The position numbers and the translations under genes are program-made. Source: DASUPK01 sp963843085 (lineage in GTDB: Bacteria; Actinomycetota; Thermoleophilia; Solirubrobacterales; 70-9). From it: a DNA stretch of 64,000 nt. How positions within the stretch are numbered: position 1 is the stretch's first letter; every line of letters begins with the position of its first letter. Positions 8,053-16,351 of the stretch are shown here, piece by piece. A model generated the notes under the pieces. The model saw only the letters and a list, made by a program, of their open reading frames with translations. It was not told the DNA's origin and did no database searches. The stretch is from NCBI GenBank assembly GCA_963843085.1, contig CAWJJG010000005.1, forward strand, positions 62,001 to 126,000, read 5' to 3'.

Positions 8053-9633
8053 GTGACTCCACCTGAGGGCATTTCCGACGTGGATCAGACCCGGGCGGAC
8101 GAGCAGCGACTTGCGGAGCTCGGCTACAAGCAGGAGCTCTCCCGAGGTTGGAGCTCGTTCACCAACTTCGCCATCTCGTTCACCATCATCTCGGTCCTGG
8201 CGGGTACGTTCACGACGTTCTCGTTCGCCTGGCTGCATGGCGGACCCTCCATGGCCTCGATCGGCTGGCCCGTGATCTGCTTCTTCGTGATCATGGTCGG
8301 GCTCTCCATGGCGGAGCTCACGTCGAGGTACCCGACGGCGGGCGGCCCGTACTGGTGGGCGCACGACCTCGGCGGCAAGGGCTGGAGCTGGATGACCGGC
8401 TGGTTCAACATCGTCGGCCTGATCGGGATCGTGGCGTCCGTCGCGTACGGCTGCGCGTTCTTCCTCTGGAACCTGCTCAACCTCTACGGGCTGAACATCT
8501 TCGGCGTCGATTTCGGGGACACGCAGCACATCCTCAGCGAGACCTGGGGTCTCTTCTTCATCATCCTGCTGCTCTACACCATGGTGAACATCTTCGCCGA
8601 CCGGGTGTTGGCGTTGATGAACAACATCTCGGTGGGGTGGCACCTGCTCGGAGTGGCGGTGATCATCGCGCTGCTGATCTTCGTGCCGGATCACCATCAG
8701 AGCACGAGCTTCGTCTTCGGAACCCGCTTCAACGAGAGCGGGACGCTCGGTGGCACGACCGGCGGCCTTGGCTTCTGGTTCCTGGTCGCACCGGTCGGCT
8801 TCCTGCTCGGGATGTACACGCAGACGGGCTACGACGCTTCCGCCCACACCGCCGAGGAGACACACGGCGCCGCGATCGGCGCCGCTCAGGGCGTCTGGCG
8901 CTCGATCTTCTACTCGGCGATCATCGGCTGGCTCGTCCTGCTCGCCTTCCTCTACGCCGCCAACGACGTGGCCGCCGTGGACGACTCGGGCGGCGCTGTC
9001 TTCGGCATCTTCAACTCGGCGCTCGATCCATGGGCCGCCAAGCTGGTTGTGCTGATCGCGACGGTCGGCCAGTTCTTCTGCGGGGCGGCGGGCCTGACCA
9101 GCGCCTCACGGACCTGGTACGCGTTCTCGCGTGACCGGGCGATCCCGGGCTGGGCCGTATTCCGTCGCGTCAACCGCGACCGGGTGCCGTTCAACGCGGT
9201 GATCGCGGTCTCGGTGTTCTCGTTGATCATCGCGATCCCGGCCCTCTTCGGGAAGAACGACATCCCGTTCGCGTTCTTCGCGCTGACCGGGATCTGCACC
9301 GTCGGCCTCTACCTCGCGTACATCATCCCGGTGTACCTGCGGCTGCGGGCCGGCGACTCGTTCGAGACAGGCCCCTGGAATCTCGGCCGTCGCTATCGCG
9401 TCATCAACATCCTGGCGATCATCTTCGTCGTGGTCGTGGTCTACTCGCTCGACCTGCCGTACGACCCGACGGGGCTGCCGTGGAATGAGGCATTCGATGC
9501 CGCGAACGTGAACTACACGCCGTTCGCGATCATCCTGCCGCTGATCTTCGGCGTCTGGTACCTGGTCTCGGCGAAGAACAAGTACCAGGGTCCGGTCAGC
9601 ACGCTGGAGGAAGACGTCGTCACGCGTGACTAG
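8053..9633 (+). CDS. APC-superfamily amino acid/amine permease
   Basis: A 526-residue polytopic protein with about 12 membrane spans. The start RLAELGYKQELSRGWSSFTNF is characteristic of the eukaryote-like GABA/choline/amino-acid permease branch of the APC superfamily, with SGGPYWW-like AGGPYWWAHDLGG after span 2 and YDASAHTAEET in the middle, a conserved stretch of that branch. It should import an amino acid or amine with protons at the cytoplasmic membrane; the substrate cannot be read from sequence. GTG 8053 follows GGAGGGAGAAG; longer in-frame starts lack a ribosome site. A tiny membrane protein gene follows 17 bases downstream. Confidence 0.9.
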   Translation: MTPPEGISDVDQTRADEQRLAELGYKQELSRGWSSFTNFAISFTIISVLAGTFTTFSFAWLHGGPSMASIGWPVICFFVIMVGLSMAELTSRYPTAGGPYWWAHDLGGKGWSWMTGWFNIVGLIGIVASVAYGCAFFLWNLLNLYGLNIFGVDFGDTQHILSETWGLFFIILLLYTMVNIFADRVLALMNNISVGWHLLGVAVIIALLIFVPDHHQSTSFVFGTRFNESGTLGGTTGGLGFWFLVAPVGFLLGMYTQTGYDASAHTAEETHGAAIGAAQGVWRSIFYSAIIGWLVLLAFLYAANDVAAVDDSGGAVFGIFNSALDPWAAKLVVLIATVGQFFCGAAGLTSASRTWYAFSRDRAIPGWAVFRRVNRDRVPFNAVIAVSVFSLIIAIPALFGKNDIPFAFFALTGICTVGLYLAYIIPVYLRLRAGDSFETGPWNLGRRYRVINILAIIFVVVVVYSLDLPYDPTGLPWNEAFDAANVNYTPFAIILPLIFGVWYLVSAKNKYQGPVSTLEEDVVTRD

Positions 9634-9650
9634 GAAAGGCGAGTGAATCG

Positions 9651-9755
9651 ATGAACGAATCGGGCAAGTCCATAGGTGAGAAGGATCTGACGATGGCGAT
9701 CGGGGTTCTCGGTTTGATCGCCCTGGCCGCGATCATCATCGAGATCCTCACCTGA
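9651..9755 (+). CDS. 34-residue single-span membrane peptide
   Basis: ATG 9651 to TGA 9755 encodes 34 residues: a charged head (MNESGKSIGEKDLT) followed by one hydrophobic span (AIGVLGLIALAAIIIEIL). AGGAAAGGCGAG just upstream is a usable ribosome site, and the ORF lies 17 bases after the permease stop and before a strong terminator, so it would be co-transcribed with that permease. Small one-span partners are known for other transporters (for example MetS for MetP), but no homology to these is claimed. Confidence 0.6.
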   Translation: MNESGKSIGEKDLTMAIGVLGLIALAAIIIEILT

Positions 9756-9792
9756 CGGCGATACACAGGCGGACGCCGCAGCTGCGCGGCCG

Positions 9793-9857
9793 CCCACGCC
9801 CAACGGGGCGTGGGGTATGCGCCGCCCACTCGACCCGCGATTAGCGCGGGTCGAGTG
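9793..9857 (+). terminator. Two tandem hairpins ending the permease operon
   Basis: Hairpin one pairs CCCACGCCC (9793-9801) with GGGCGTGGG (9806-9814) around AACG. Hairpin two pairs CACTCGACCCGCG (9827-9839) with CGCGGGTCGAGTG (9845-9857), a perfect 13-bp stem with loop ATTAG, followed by CTTTCT. The second has the form of an intrinsic terminator. Confidence 0.7.
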
Positions 9858-9893
9858 CTTTCTGGGGAGGTACGCGCAATCTCGCCCTGCGCC

Positions 9894-9910
9894 GATATTT
9901 ACGAAATCTC
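9894..9910. promoter_or_regulatory. Imperfect palindrome upstream of the member C-kup operon
   Basis: GATATTT-ACG-AAATCTC is an operator-like palindrome with six of seven positions matched. A related palindrome, GAGATTT-CGCT-AAATCGC, lies at 12653-12670 before the next potassium-type permease. Both precede transporter genes, so a shared regulator is possible. The site is 58 bases before ATG 9969. Confidence 0.4.
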
Positions 9911-9968
9911 AATGCTCTTCGGGGGTTTCTCTACGCGAGCTTGACGCGCCGCGACGGAGGATGGTCGT

Positions 9969-10493
9969 ATGGCGAGTTTCGCTCTCCGGCGAACGGCAGG
10001 ACCTGCACTCAAGACCGCGGGGCCGTCGATCAGCGGCCCTCGTGGGCTCCTCCTGTGGGCGCGCACCCGCCTGCGACGGCCCTGGCTGGACCGGCAGATC
10101 GCTCGTGGCGCGCAACGGCTGGGCGATCCGCCGCTGGCACTGCGGCAAGCTCAGCTCGTCTCCGCGCACGAGCGGACACGACTCGCGAGCCGCCTCGAGC
10201 GGGTGCTGGTGGATGCTTCCCCGGTGGGGACGCTCGGCGGCGTCGTGCGGATCGACGTCGGCGCGGTCGAGGTGGCGAGGCCGGTCCTCACCGAGGTGGT
10301 CCTGTCCCTGCACTCGTCGGAAGCGGTGGCCGCGCGAGGGGTGGTGCTCGGCTGGCGCCTGCTGACCGACCCGAGCAGCCCCGTTTACGCGCCCCCCGGA
10401 GAACCCCTCGATCCGGATCGGCTCTGGCACGAATCCTTCGCGGTGTTGTTCGCGCTGCGGCCTCTCGCCGTCGCCGAGGTAACCACCCCATGA
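9969..10493 (+). CDS. Unrecognised small protein, member C of the LDR/SP-h-Y-P family
   Basis: The 174-residue product is related to members A and B. It has ARTRLRRPWLDRQIARGAQ near residues 31-49, the LALRQAQLVSAHERTRLASRL helix after it, and the C-terminal signature ARGVVLGWRLLTDPSSPVYA. It has no clear membrane span and no cysteine. GGAGG lies nine bases before ATG 9969. Its stop codon overlaps the start of the kup gene (ATGA, 10490-10493), so the two proteins are made by coupled translation. This placement, with member B in the kdp operon, points to a role in potassium uptake, but no activity can be inferred from sequence. Confidence 0.8.
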   Translation: MASFALRRTAGPALKTAGPSISGPRGLLLWARTRLRRPWLDRQIARGAQRLGDPPLALRQAQLVSAHERTRLASRLERVLVDASPVGTLGGVVRIDVGAVEVARPVLTEVVLSLHSSEAVAARGVVLGWRLLTDPSSPVYAPPGEPLDPDRLWHESFAVLFALRPLAVAEVTTP

Positions 10494-12619
10494 ACGGCAC
10501 CGGCTCGAATCGTGGCCGGCCCCTGCACGAAGCCGCGCACCACGCCGGGATCGAGACTGTCCCGGAGCCACAGGAGCCCACGGTGAGGACTGGGACCAAA
10601 CCCGGCGCGAAGCGAAGCTTCAACGAGGCGGCGCACAAACTCGGCTACTGGCGGCCCGAGACTCCGTCGGCGAAGGCGGCGGAGTCCGAGGCGGTCCGCA
10701 AGCGTTTCGACGCGCTCAAGGACAGCCAGCGCGACGTGATCACCGACGCTGGCAAGGCCGCGCTGGCGCTCGGGGCGCTCGGCGTCGTCTACGGCGACAT
10801 CGGCACGAGCCCCCTCTACACGGAGCAGGTGATCTTCACGCAGAACGATTCGGTCGCTGGTGCGAGCGCGGCGGATGTGTATGGCGTCGTTTCGCTGATC
10901 TTCTGGGCGCTGATCATCGTCGTCGGCGTGAAGTACGCGGGCTTCATCATGCGCGCGCACAACCGTGGTGACGGAGGAATCATGGCGCTGGCATCCCTGA
11001 TCCAGCGACACAGGGTGCCCCATGGACTGGCCTTGGTGACGATCGGGCTGTTCGGTGCGGCGCTCTTCTTCGGCGACGCGATCATCACACCGGCGATCTC
11101 TGTTCTCGGCTCGGTCCAGGGGCTGAAGGTCGTCGAGCCGGATCTGGCGCACCTGGTGGTGCCAATCTCGGTAGTCATCCTGATTGGCCTGTTCATCCTC
11201 CAGCGACGCGGATCGGGCACGATCGGATCGCTGTTCGGGCCGGTGATCCTCGTCTGGTTCACCGCGATCGCGCTCTTGGGCCTCCACCAGCTGGTGAAGG
11301 ATCCGGCCGTGCTTCAAGGGCTCTCGCCGACCTGGGGGGCCCGGTTCCTTGCCCACCACGGCGCGGCAAGCTTTTTCGTGCTCGGCGGTGTCGTCCTGGC
11401 AGTCACGGGCGCGGAGACCCTCTACGCGGACCGGGGACATTTCGGCGCCGCGCCGATCAGGCTCGGATGGTTTGCGGTCGCATTCCCCGCCTTGGTGTTG
11501 AACTACCTCGGCCAGGCCGCGATGATCCGTCACGATCCGGGCACAGCGGTCAACCCGTTCTTCCTGATGGCTCCCGGTTGGGCGCGCATCCCGATGCTCC
11601 TCCTGGCGACGGTCGCGACGATCATCGCCTCCCAGGCCGCGATCTCCGGTTCCTTCTCGGTCGCGCGACAGGCGGTCCAGCTCGGGTTCCTGCCGCGACT
11701 GAAGATCCTTCACCCGTCGAAGCTGGAAGGCCAGATCTATGTCCCCGTCGTGAACTGGGCCCTGTGCATCGGCGTCGTCACCCTGGCGCTCGTTTTCCAG
11801 TCCGCCGACAGGCTCGGCGACATCTACGGCGTCGCCGTCACGGCGACCTTCGTCCTCAACACGCTGCTTTTCCTGGCAGTTGCCCGCTTCCTCTGGGGCA
11901 CGCCGAAGCGCAGGCTGGTGCCGATCGCCGCCTTGTTCCTGACCGTAGAAGTGGCTTTCTTCGCCTCCAACATCATCAAGATCGAGCACGGGGCGTGGCT
12001 TTCGCTGGCGCTCGCAATGGTGATCTCGTTGGTGATGATCAATTGGCGCCGGGGACAGACCGTCGTCACCCGCCGGAGAATCGAGAGGGAGGGGCCGCTG
12101 GTCCAGTTCCTCCGCGACCTCGATACCCAGGAGAAACCACCGACCAAGGTCCCGGGCGTCGCCGTGCACCTTCACCCCAGCAAGGAGACCACCCCGCTCG
12201 CCCTGCGACTCGAGGTTGAGAACACTCACACCTTCCCGAAGCGGGTCCTGATTGTCTCCGTCGACTTGGTCAGCATCCCGAACGTAGACGAGTTCGAGCG
12301 CTTCACGGTCGAGCGCATCGGTGGTGAGTTCAATGTCTTTCACGTCACGATCCGGGCCGGCTACCACGATTCCCTCGACGTCCCAGCGGCGTTGAGGCTC
12401 TGTCGCAAGCAGGGGCTGCTCGAACGGAACCTGGATCTCGAGAACGCCTCCTACTTCGTCTCGCGAATCTCGATCAAGCCGACCGAGGACATCCCGCCAC
12501 TGGCCCGCTTGCAAAAGAGGCTCTTCGTGGTGATGGCTCGCAACGCCGCGAGCCCGATCGATGCCTTCAAGCTTCCAAGCGACAAGACGGTGCTGGTCGG
12601 CTCGCAGATCGGTCTGTAG
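10490..12619 (+). CDS. kup: Kup/KUP-family potassium uptake transporter
   Basis: The 709-residue protein carries the KUP/HAK family signature GALGVVYGDIGTSPLYT near residue 100 and a typical series of about 12 spans through to roughly residue 530. A cytoplasmic C-terminal domain of about 170 residues follows. It should drive K+ uptake coupled to protons at the cytoplasmic membrane. It is longer than E. coli Kup because of an ~80-residue hydrophilic N-terminal extension that contains a repeated EAAH motif (LHEAAHHAG, FNEAAHKLG). The ATG at 10490 overlaps the stop of member C by four bases, so translation is coupled. Confidence 0.92.
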   Translation: MNGTGSNRGRPLHEAAHHAGIETVPEPQEPTVRTGTKPGAKRSFNEAAHKLGYWRPETPSAKAAESEAVRKRFDALKDSQRDVITDAGKAALALGALGVVYGDIGTSPLYTEQVIFTQNDSVAGASAADVYGVVSLIFWALIIVVGVKYAGFIMRAHNRGDGGIMALASLIQRHRVPHGLALVTIGLFGAALFFGDAIITPAISVLGSVQGLKVVEPDLAHLVVPISVVILIGLFILQRRGSGTIGSLFGPVILVWFTAIALLGLHQLVKDPAVLQGLSPTWGARFLAHHGAASFFVLGGVVLAVTGAETLYADRGHFGAAPIRLGWFAVAFPALVLNYLGQAAMIRHDPGTAVNPFFLMAPGWARIPMLLLATVATIIASQAAISGSFSVARQAVQLGFLPRLKILHPSKLEGQIYVPVVNWALCIGVVTLALVFQSADRLGDIYGVAVTATFVLNTLLFLAVARFLWGTPKRRLVPIAALFLTVEVAFFASNIIKIEHGAWLSLALAMVISLVMINWRRGQTVVTRRRIEREGPLVQFLRDLDTQEKPPTKVPGVAVHLHPSKETTPLALRLEVENTHTFPKRVLIVSVDLVSIPNVDEFERFTVERIGGEFNVFHVTIRAGYHDSLDVPAALRLCRKQGLLERNLDLENASYFVSRISIKPTEDIPPLARLQKRLFVVMARNAASPIDAFKLPSDKTVLVGSQIGL

Positions 12620-12652
12620 CAGCGGATCGACGGAGCTCGCGGGACAGACGTA

Positions 12653-12670
12653 GAGATTTCGCTAAATCGC
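12653..12670. promoter_or_regulatory. Second copy of the transporter-associated palindrome
   Basis: GAGATTT-CGCT-AAATCGC is an imperfect palindrome (six of seven pairs) resembling, in inverted orientation, the site at 9894-9910. It lies between the kup stop and the APC gene at 12781. Further along, a GGGGTCTGACCCC palindrome (12701-12713), of the sort scattered in many genomes, is present in the same 161-bp gap. Confidence 0.35.
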
Positions 12671-12780
12671 AGTTCTGGAGCCAAAGACGCGGGTCGACGC
12701 GGGGTCTGACCCCTTAATGTGAGCCGCGGTGTGCCGGGAAGACTGGTCGGCGTCTCGTCGTCGACCCGAAAGGAGCCCGG

Positions 12781-14133
12781 TTGGTTCGCGGAGGCAAGAT
12801 CGCCCTTTTCTTCGCCTTCGCCTTCGCCGTGATGGCGGACCCGGTCTCCTCGGTCGCCTACGCGATCGAGGCCGCCCTGCGGGCGCTCGACGGGCATCTG
12901 GATCTGCTCCTGCCGACGATGTCGGTCGTGATCGGGATCATCGCCCTGGTCACGCTCAACTACTGGCAGCTCGTCAAGATGTTCCCCGAGGGCGGCGGCT
13001 CGCCCGAGGCGGCCGGTCGGGCCTTCGGGGAGGAGTGGTCCTTCCTGCCGATCGGAGCCCTGATCGTCGACTTCGCGCTGACGATCGCCATCTCGATCGC
13101 GGCAGCGGGCAGCGCCCTGATCGCCTACGTCCCTGCGCTGGCGCCGGAGCGGATACCGCTGGCGATGGCGCTGGTGGCGCTCGTCGCCGCCCTGACCTGG
13201 TTCGGCCACGGCGGGCGCCTCGTGTTCGCGGTGATGACCAGCCTGTTCATCGTCGCCGGCGTCGTCGTCCTGGCGGTCGGCTGGACCTCACCCCACTTGG
13301 CGCATGGGCAGGCGCCCATCACGGGCTCCGCCAGCCCAGCCTTGGTGGCGGTGATCCTCGCCTTTCCCGTCGCGATGGCGCTGGCCACCGGGACCGAGGC
13401 ACCGGCGACGTCCATCGCGCAGCTCGGTCAGCTCGACAACGATGGGAAATGGCGTTTCGGCAGGGGAACGCTCGGACTGACGATCCTGATCGTCGGTGGC
13501 CTCACCCTGGGTCTGACGGCGCTCGCCGTCCACCTCAACGTTGGCATCCCGGGCAGCGACGACACCCAGATCGCCGACCTGGCCAAGGCCGCGGTCGGCA
13601 GCGGTGGAATGTTCGCCTTCTTCCAGCTCTCCAGCAGCGTGCTGCTGCTGGCGGCCGCCGCATCCTCGTTCCAGGCCGGTCCCGGATTGCTCAAGGCGCT
13701 CGCTCGGACCTGGCCGGATGGCTCTCCGGGGCTGCTCCCCGAGCGCCTCGCGCGGGTCAACCGCCACCATACGCCGGTGCTCGCGGTGGTCGTCTACACG
13801 GCGATCTCGGCGGCGATCATCCTGGTCGCCAGCGGGCAGGAGCAGGAACTGGTGCTCGTCTACGCCGTCGCGGTGTTCGTCAGCTTTCTGGCGGGCCTGC
13901 TCGCGATGGCCCGCTTTTCGAGGCGGCAGGGCTCGCATCTGCTCCTGGCCACCAATCTGGTCGCCGCGGTCGTCGTCGCCTTCACTCTGGTGGTGAACCT
14001 GGCTCGCGGCTATCCGCTGATCTCGATGGCCGGGACGATCCTGGTCGCAGGGATCCTGCAGTACCGCTGGATCAGAGCCGGCAGACCGCGAGGGATCGAG
14101 GCGGTGGAGCGCTCAGCGGAAGCGGAGGACTGA
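12781..14133 (+). CDS. APC-superfamily permease resembling KimA-type transporters
   Basis: The 450-residue polytopic protein opens directly with the first span and MADPVSSVAYAIEAAL, close to the DALSSVAYA pattern at the first helix of KimA-type K+ importers and related APC carriers. About 12 spans follow, with NYWQLVKMFPEGGGSPEAA after span 2. It lacks the long cytosolic C-terminal domain of KimA. TTG 12781 is used because AAAGGAG precedes it by six bases, and upstream starts would add non-conserved sequence. Its position between kup and a KdpE/KdpD-like pair supports potassium as a substrate, though an amino acid is equally compatible with the family. Confidence 0.78.
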   Translation: MVRGGKIALFFAFAFAVMADPVSSVAYAIEAALRALDGHLDLLLPTMSVVIGIIALVTLNYWQLVKMFPEGGGSPEAAGRAFGEEWSFLPIGALIVDFALTIAISIAAAGSALIAYVPALAPERIPLAMALVALVAALTWFGHGGRLVFAVMTSLFIVAGVVVLAVGWTSPHLAHGQAPITGSASPALVAVILAFPVAMALATGTEAPATSIAQLGQLDNDGKWRFGRGTLGLTILIVGGLTLGLTALAVHLNVGIPGSDDTQIADLAKAAVGSGGMFAFFQLSSSVLLLAAAASSFQAGPGLLKALARTWPDGSPGLLPERLARVNRHHTPVLAVVVYTAISAAIILVASGQEQELVLVYAVAVFVSFLAGLLAMARFSRRQGSHLLLATNLVAAVVVAFTLVVNLARGYPLISMAGTILVAGILQYRWIRAGRPRGIEAVERSAEAED

Positions 14134-14208
14134 TCAGCCTTGAGTCTCGAACAGGATCAGCGCAACGACCAGCACCAGCAGGATCTCGAGGGCCCCGACG
14201 TTCGCCAC
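14134..14208 (-). CDS. Possible 24-residue one-span membrane peptide
   Basis: GTG 14208 to TGA 14134 would encode VANVGALEILLVLVVALILF followed by ETQG. This is one hydrophobic helix, superficially like a TatA N-terminus but with no amphipathic helix. It starts 22 bases after the KdpE-like stop on the same strand and fills the gap to the convergent permease gene exactly. Its ribosome site is weak. It is reported because small membrane peptides recur beside transporters here; it may be a chance ORF. Confidence 0.35.
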   Translation of the reverse strand: MANVGALEILLVLVVALILFETQG

Positions 14209-14230
14209 GGGCGCACCCTTGTGCCGGCAC

Positions 14231-14920
14231 CTAGAGCTCGACCTGCAACCGGTATCCGATCCCCGGCTCGGTGATCACATAGCGCGGGTTCGACGGCTCC
14301 GGCTCGATCTTGGCCCGGACATGTGCGAAGTGGACCCGCAGGTAGTGCGTCTCGTCCTCGTAGCCGGGCCCCCAGACCTCCTGCAGCAGCTGGCGGTGGG
14401 TGACCAGCCGTCCGGGGTGTTCGGCCAGCTTCGAGAGCAGATCGAACTCGATCGGGGTCAGATGCAGCTGCTCGCCATCGCGGCGGACCGAGCGGTCGGC
14501 GAGATCGATCTCCAGGTCGCCCACCCGGACCGGGGCCTCGCCGTCGTCGCCTCGCCGGCGCAGCACGGCCCGGATGCGAGCCAGCAGCTCGTCGCTGCCG
14601 AAGGGCTTGGTGACGTAGTCGTCCGCCCCCGCGTCGAGCGCCCGGACCTTCTGGTGCTCGTCGCCGACCGCGGAGAGCACCACGATCGGCACCTGGCTCC
14701 AGCGGCGGATCTCCGTGCAGACCTCGATGCCGTCGCCGTCGGGAAGCACCAGGTCGAGAACGATCGCCTCGGGCGGCCTGACGGAGACGCCATCGAGAGC
14801 CTCCTGCTTGGTGGTCGCCTCCTCGACCTCGTAGCCGGCGTTGGTGAGGATGACCCGCAGACCGCGGACGATCTGCGGCTCGTCGTCCACGACGAGCACG
14901 CGCGGCTCCCCCGCGCTCAT
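14231..14920 (-). CDS. KdpE-like OmpR-family response regulator (pair 1)
   Basis: A 229-residue OmpR/PhoB-type regulator. The receiver has VVDDE at residues ~10-14, the phospho-acceptor in VLDLVLPDG near residue 55 and the lysine in VTKPFG. A winged-helix DNA-binding domain follows (LTPIEFDLLSKLAEHPGR, then GYRLQVEL at the end). It belongs with KdpE by its overall pattern and because its kinase partner has the KdpD membrane domain. Its start overlaps the kinase stop by four bases (ATGA), typical of coupled two-component genes. It faces the kup/KimA-like block on the opposite strand. Confidence 0.88.
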   Translation of the reverse strand: MSAGEPRVLVVDDEPQIVRGLRVILTNAGYEVEEATTKQEALDGVSVRPPEAIVLDLVLPDGDGIEVCTEIRRWSQVPIVVLSAVGDEHQKVRALDAGADDYVTKPFGSDELLARIRAVLRRRGDDGEAPVRVGDLEIDLADRSVRRDGEQLHLTPIEFDLLSKLAEHPGRLVTHRQLLQEVWGPGYEDETHYLRVHFAHVRAKIEPEPSNPRYVITEPGIGYRLQVEL

Positions 14921-16320
14921 GCCACCGTCGCCGGCTGTTCCACCAGCGGGAAGGAGACGGCGAAGGCGGTTCCGTCGGCGGAGTCCGCCTGCAGTCTCAG
15001 CTCTCCTCCGTTTGCCTCGACGAACCCCTTGCAGATCGCCAGGCCGAGCCCCGCACCCTCGCGCTCGGCGCCGGTATGGAAGGGCTTGAAGATCGCATTT
15101 CGCTGCGGCACCGGTACTCCGGGCCCCCGGTCCACCACGCGAATGGTCACCTTCCCGGCTCCGACCCCTCCGCTCACCCGAACCGCCTGATCGGGCGGCG
15201 AGAACCGCAGCGCATTCTCGATCAGGTTGGAGAAGACGCGCTCGAGCTGGGAGGCGTCCGCCCGCACCAGGGGCAACCCGTCCTCCAGCTCGATCTGGAT
15301 CCGATGGGGCTCGTAATGCTCGCGCAGGTGCGAGATCGCCGTCGAGATCACGTCGAGCAGGTCGCACCAGTCCGTGCGGGGGTGAACGGCGCCGGCCTCG
15401 ATCCGTGACAGGTCGAGCAGGTTGCCGATCAGCCTGGTGAGGCGATCCGCCTCCTCCTCGATCGCCTCGATCAGGGCGATCCTGTCCTCGGCCGGGGTTC
15501 CCGGCTCGCGCAGGCCGGCGGCCGCGGTCCGGATCGCGGTGAGTGGCGAGCGGAGATCGTGGGAGACGGCGTGGAGGATCACGGTCTTGGCGGCATCGGC
15601 CTGCCGCGCGGCTTCGGCCTCGGCGCTCCGGGTCGCCGCGGCCTCGCGCTCGTCGGCTACGTCGAGCAGACGCGCCAGGGGCCTGGCGAGGCGGTTGAGG
15701 TCCGCCTCCGTCCAGCTCGCCGACTCGGCGGCATAGAGCCAGGCCGAACGCGCCTCGGTCGGCAGGCGCAGCATGAGTTCCCCGTCGCGCGGCTGCGGCG
15801 CGGCGCTCGCGCCTAGCCGGATCTGGCCCCGTCCCACCTCCCCGAGATCGGTCGAAATCGCGGAGATCATGTCGTCGGTGCCGCCGAGCAGGGCCGTCGC
15901 CGCGTCGGCGAGCATCGCCGCCTCGCGCTCGCGCGCCGCGGCCTGCTCCGCGCGCAGCTCCGCCTCCGCCGCCCGCCGGCGCGACTGGCTGGCAAGCCGA
16001 CCGACCACGAAGGCTGCGACGAGCAGGACCCCGAGCGCGACGACGTTGTCCGAATCGGCGATCGTCAGCTGGTGCAGCGGCTTGATGAAGAAGAAGTTGA
16101 GGATGAGGACGCCGACTATCGCCGCGGCGAGAGCGGCCACCTGGCCTCGCCGGATGGCGACCGCCAGCACCGCGATCAGATACAGGCTGCCGAGCCCCGC
16201 CGGGGTGGCGACCGAGTCGAGCAGTGCGACCAGCGCCGTGGCGAGGCCAACCCAGGACAGGGTCTCCAGAGTCGTGGCGGCGATGCGGCCGAAGTCGGGC
16301 CGCGAACGCATGCGATTCAT
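14917..16320 (-). CDS. KdpD-like sensor kinase lacking the N-terminal sensor (pair 1)
   Basis: The 467-residue protein begins with a four-span DUF4118 membrane domain (residues ~15-105, with VLILNFFFIKPLHQLTIAD), as in the C-terminal half of KdpD. A GAF-like linker, a HisKA domain with HAVSHDLRSPLTA, and an HATPase domain (NLIENALRF, DRGPGVP, GAGLGLAI) follow. The KdpD Walker-A/Usp sensor region is absent; a stand-alone version is encoded at 21690-22829. ATG 16320 is preferred because upstream codons add a low-complexity basic tail. The partner is the regulator at 14231-14920. It may sense potassium or turgor through the membrane domain. Confidence 0.88.
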   Translation of the reverse strand: MNRMRSRPDFGRIAATTLETLSWVGLATALVALLDSVATPAGLGSLYLIAVLAVAIRRGQVAALAAAIVGVLILNFFFIKPLHQLTIADSDNVVALGVLLVAAFVVGRLASQSRRRAAEAELRAEQAAAREREAAMLADAATALLGGTDDMISAISTDLGEVGRGQIRLGASAAPQPRDGELMLRLPTEARSAWLYAAESASWTEADLNRLARPLARLLDVADEREAAATRSAEAEAARQADAAKTVILHAVSHDLRSPLTAIRTAAAGLREPGTPAEDRIALIEAIEEEADRLTRLIGNLLDLSRIEAGAVHPRTDWCDLLDVISTAISHLREHYEPHRIQIELEDGLPLVRADASQLERVFSNLIENALRFSPPDQAVRVSGGVGAGKVTIRVVDRGPGVPVPQRNAIFKPFHTGAEREGAGLGLAICKGFVEANGGELRLQADSADGTAFAVSFPLVEQPATVA

Positions 16321-16351
16321 CTCGATCCCAGTGTAGGTACGGGGCCCGCGG

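Noticed and set aside
9756..9968. c-di-AMP (ydaO-type) riboswitch before the kup operon
   Set aside because: Such riboswitches often precede K+ transporters, but I could not find the conserved core. The gap is explained by two terminator hairpins and a palindrome.
10385..12514. 700-codon open frame antisense to kup
   Set aside because: Composition (Arg, Asp, Gln, His runs) and the absence of any domain mark it as a GC shadow of kup.
12701..12713. GGGGTCTGACCCC palindrome as a mobile REP element
   Set aside because: It resembles a sequence scattered in many genomes, but there is only one copy here and no transposase nearby.
14134..14208. TatA homologue
   Set aside because: The N-terminal hydrophobic helix is similar, but the amphipathic helix and FG hinge are missing; it is only kept as a possible small ORF.
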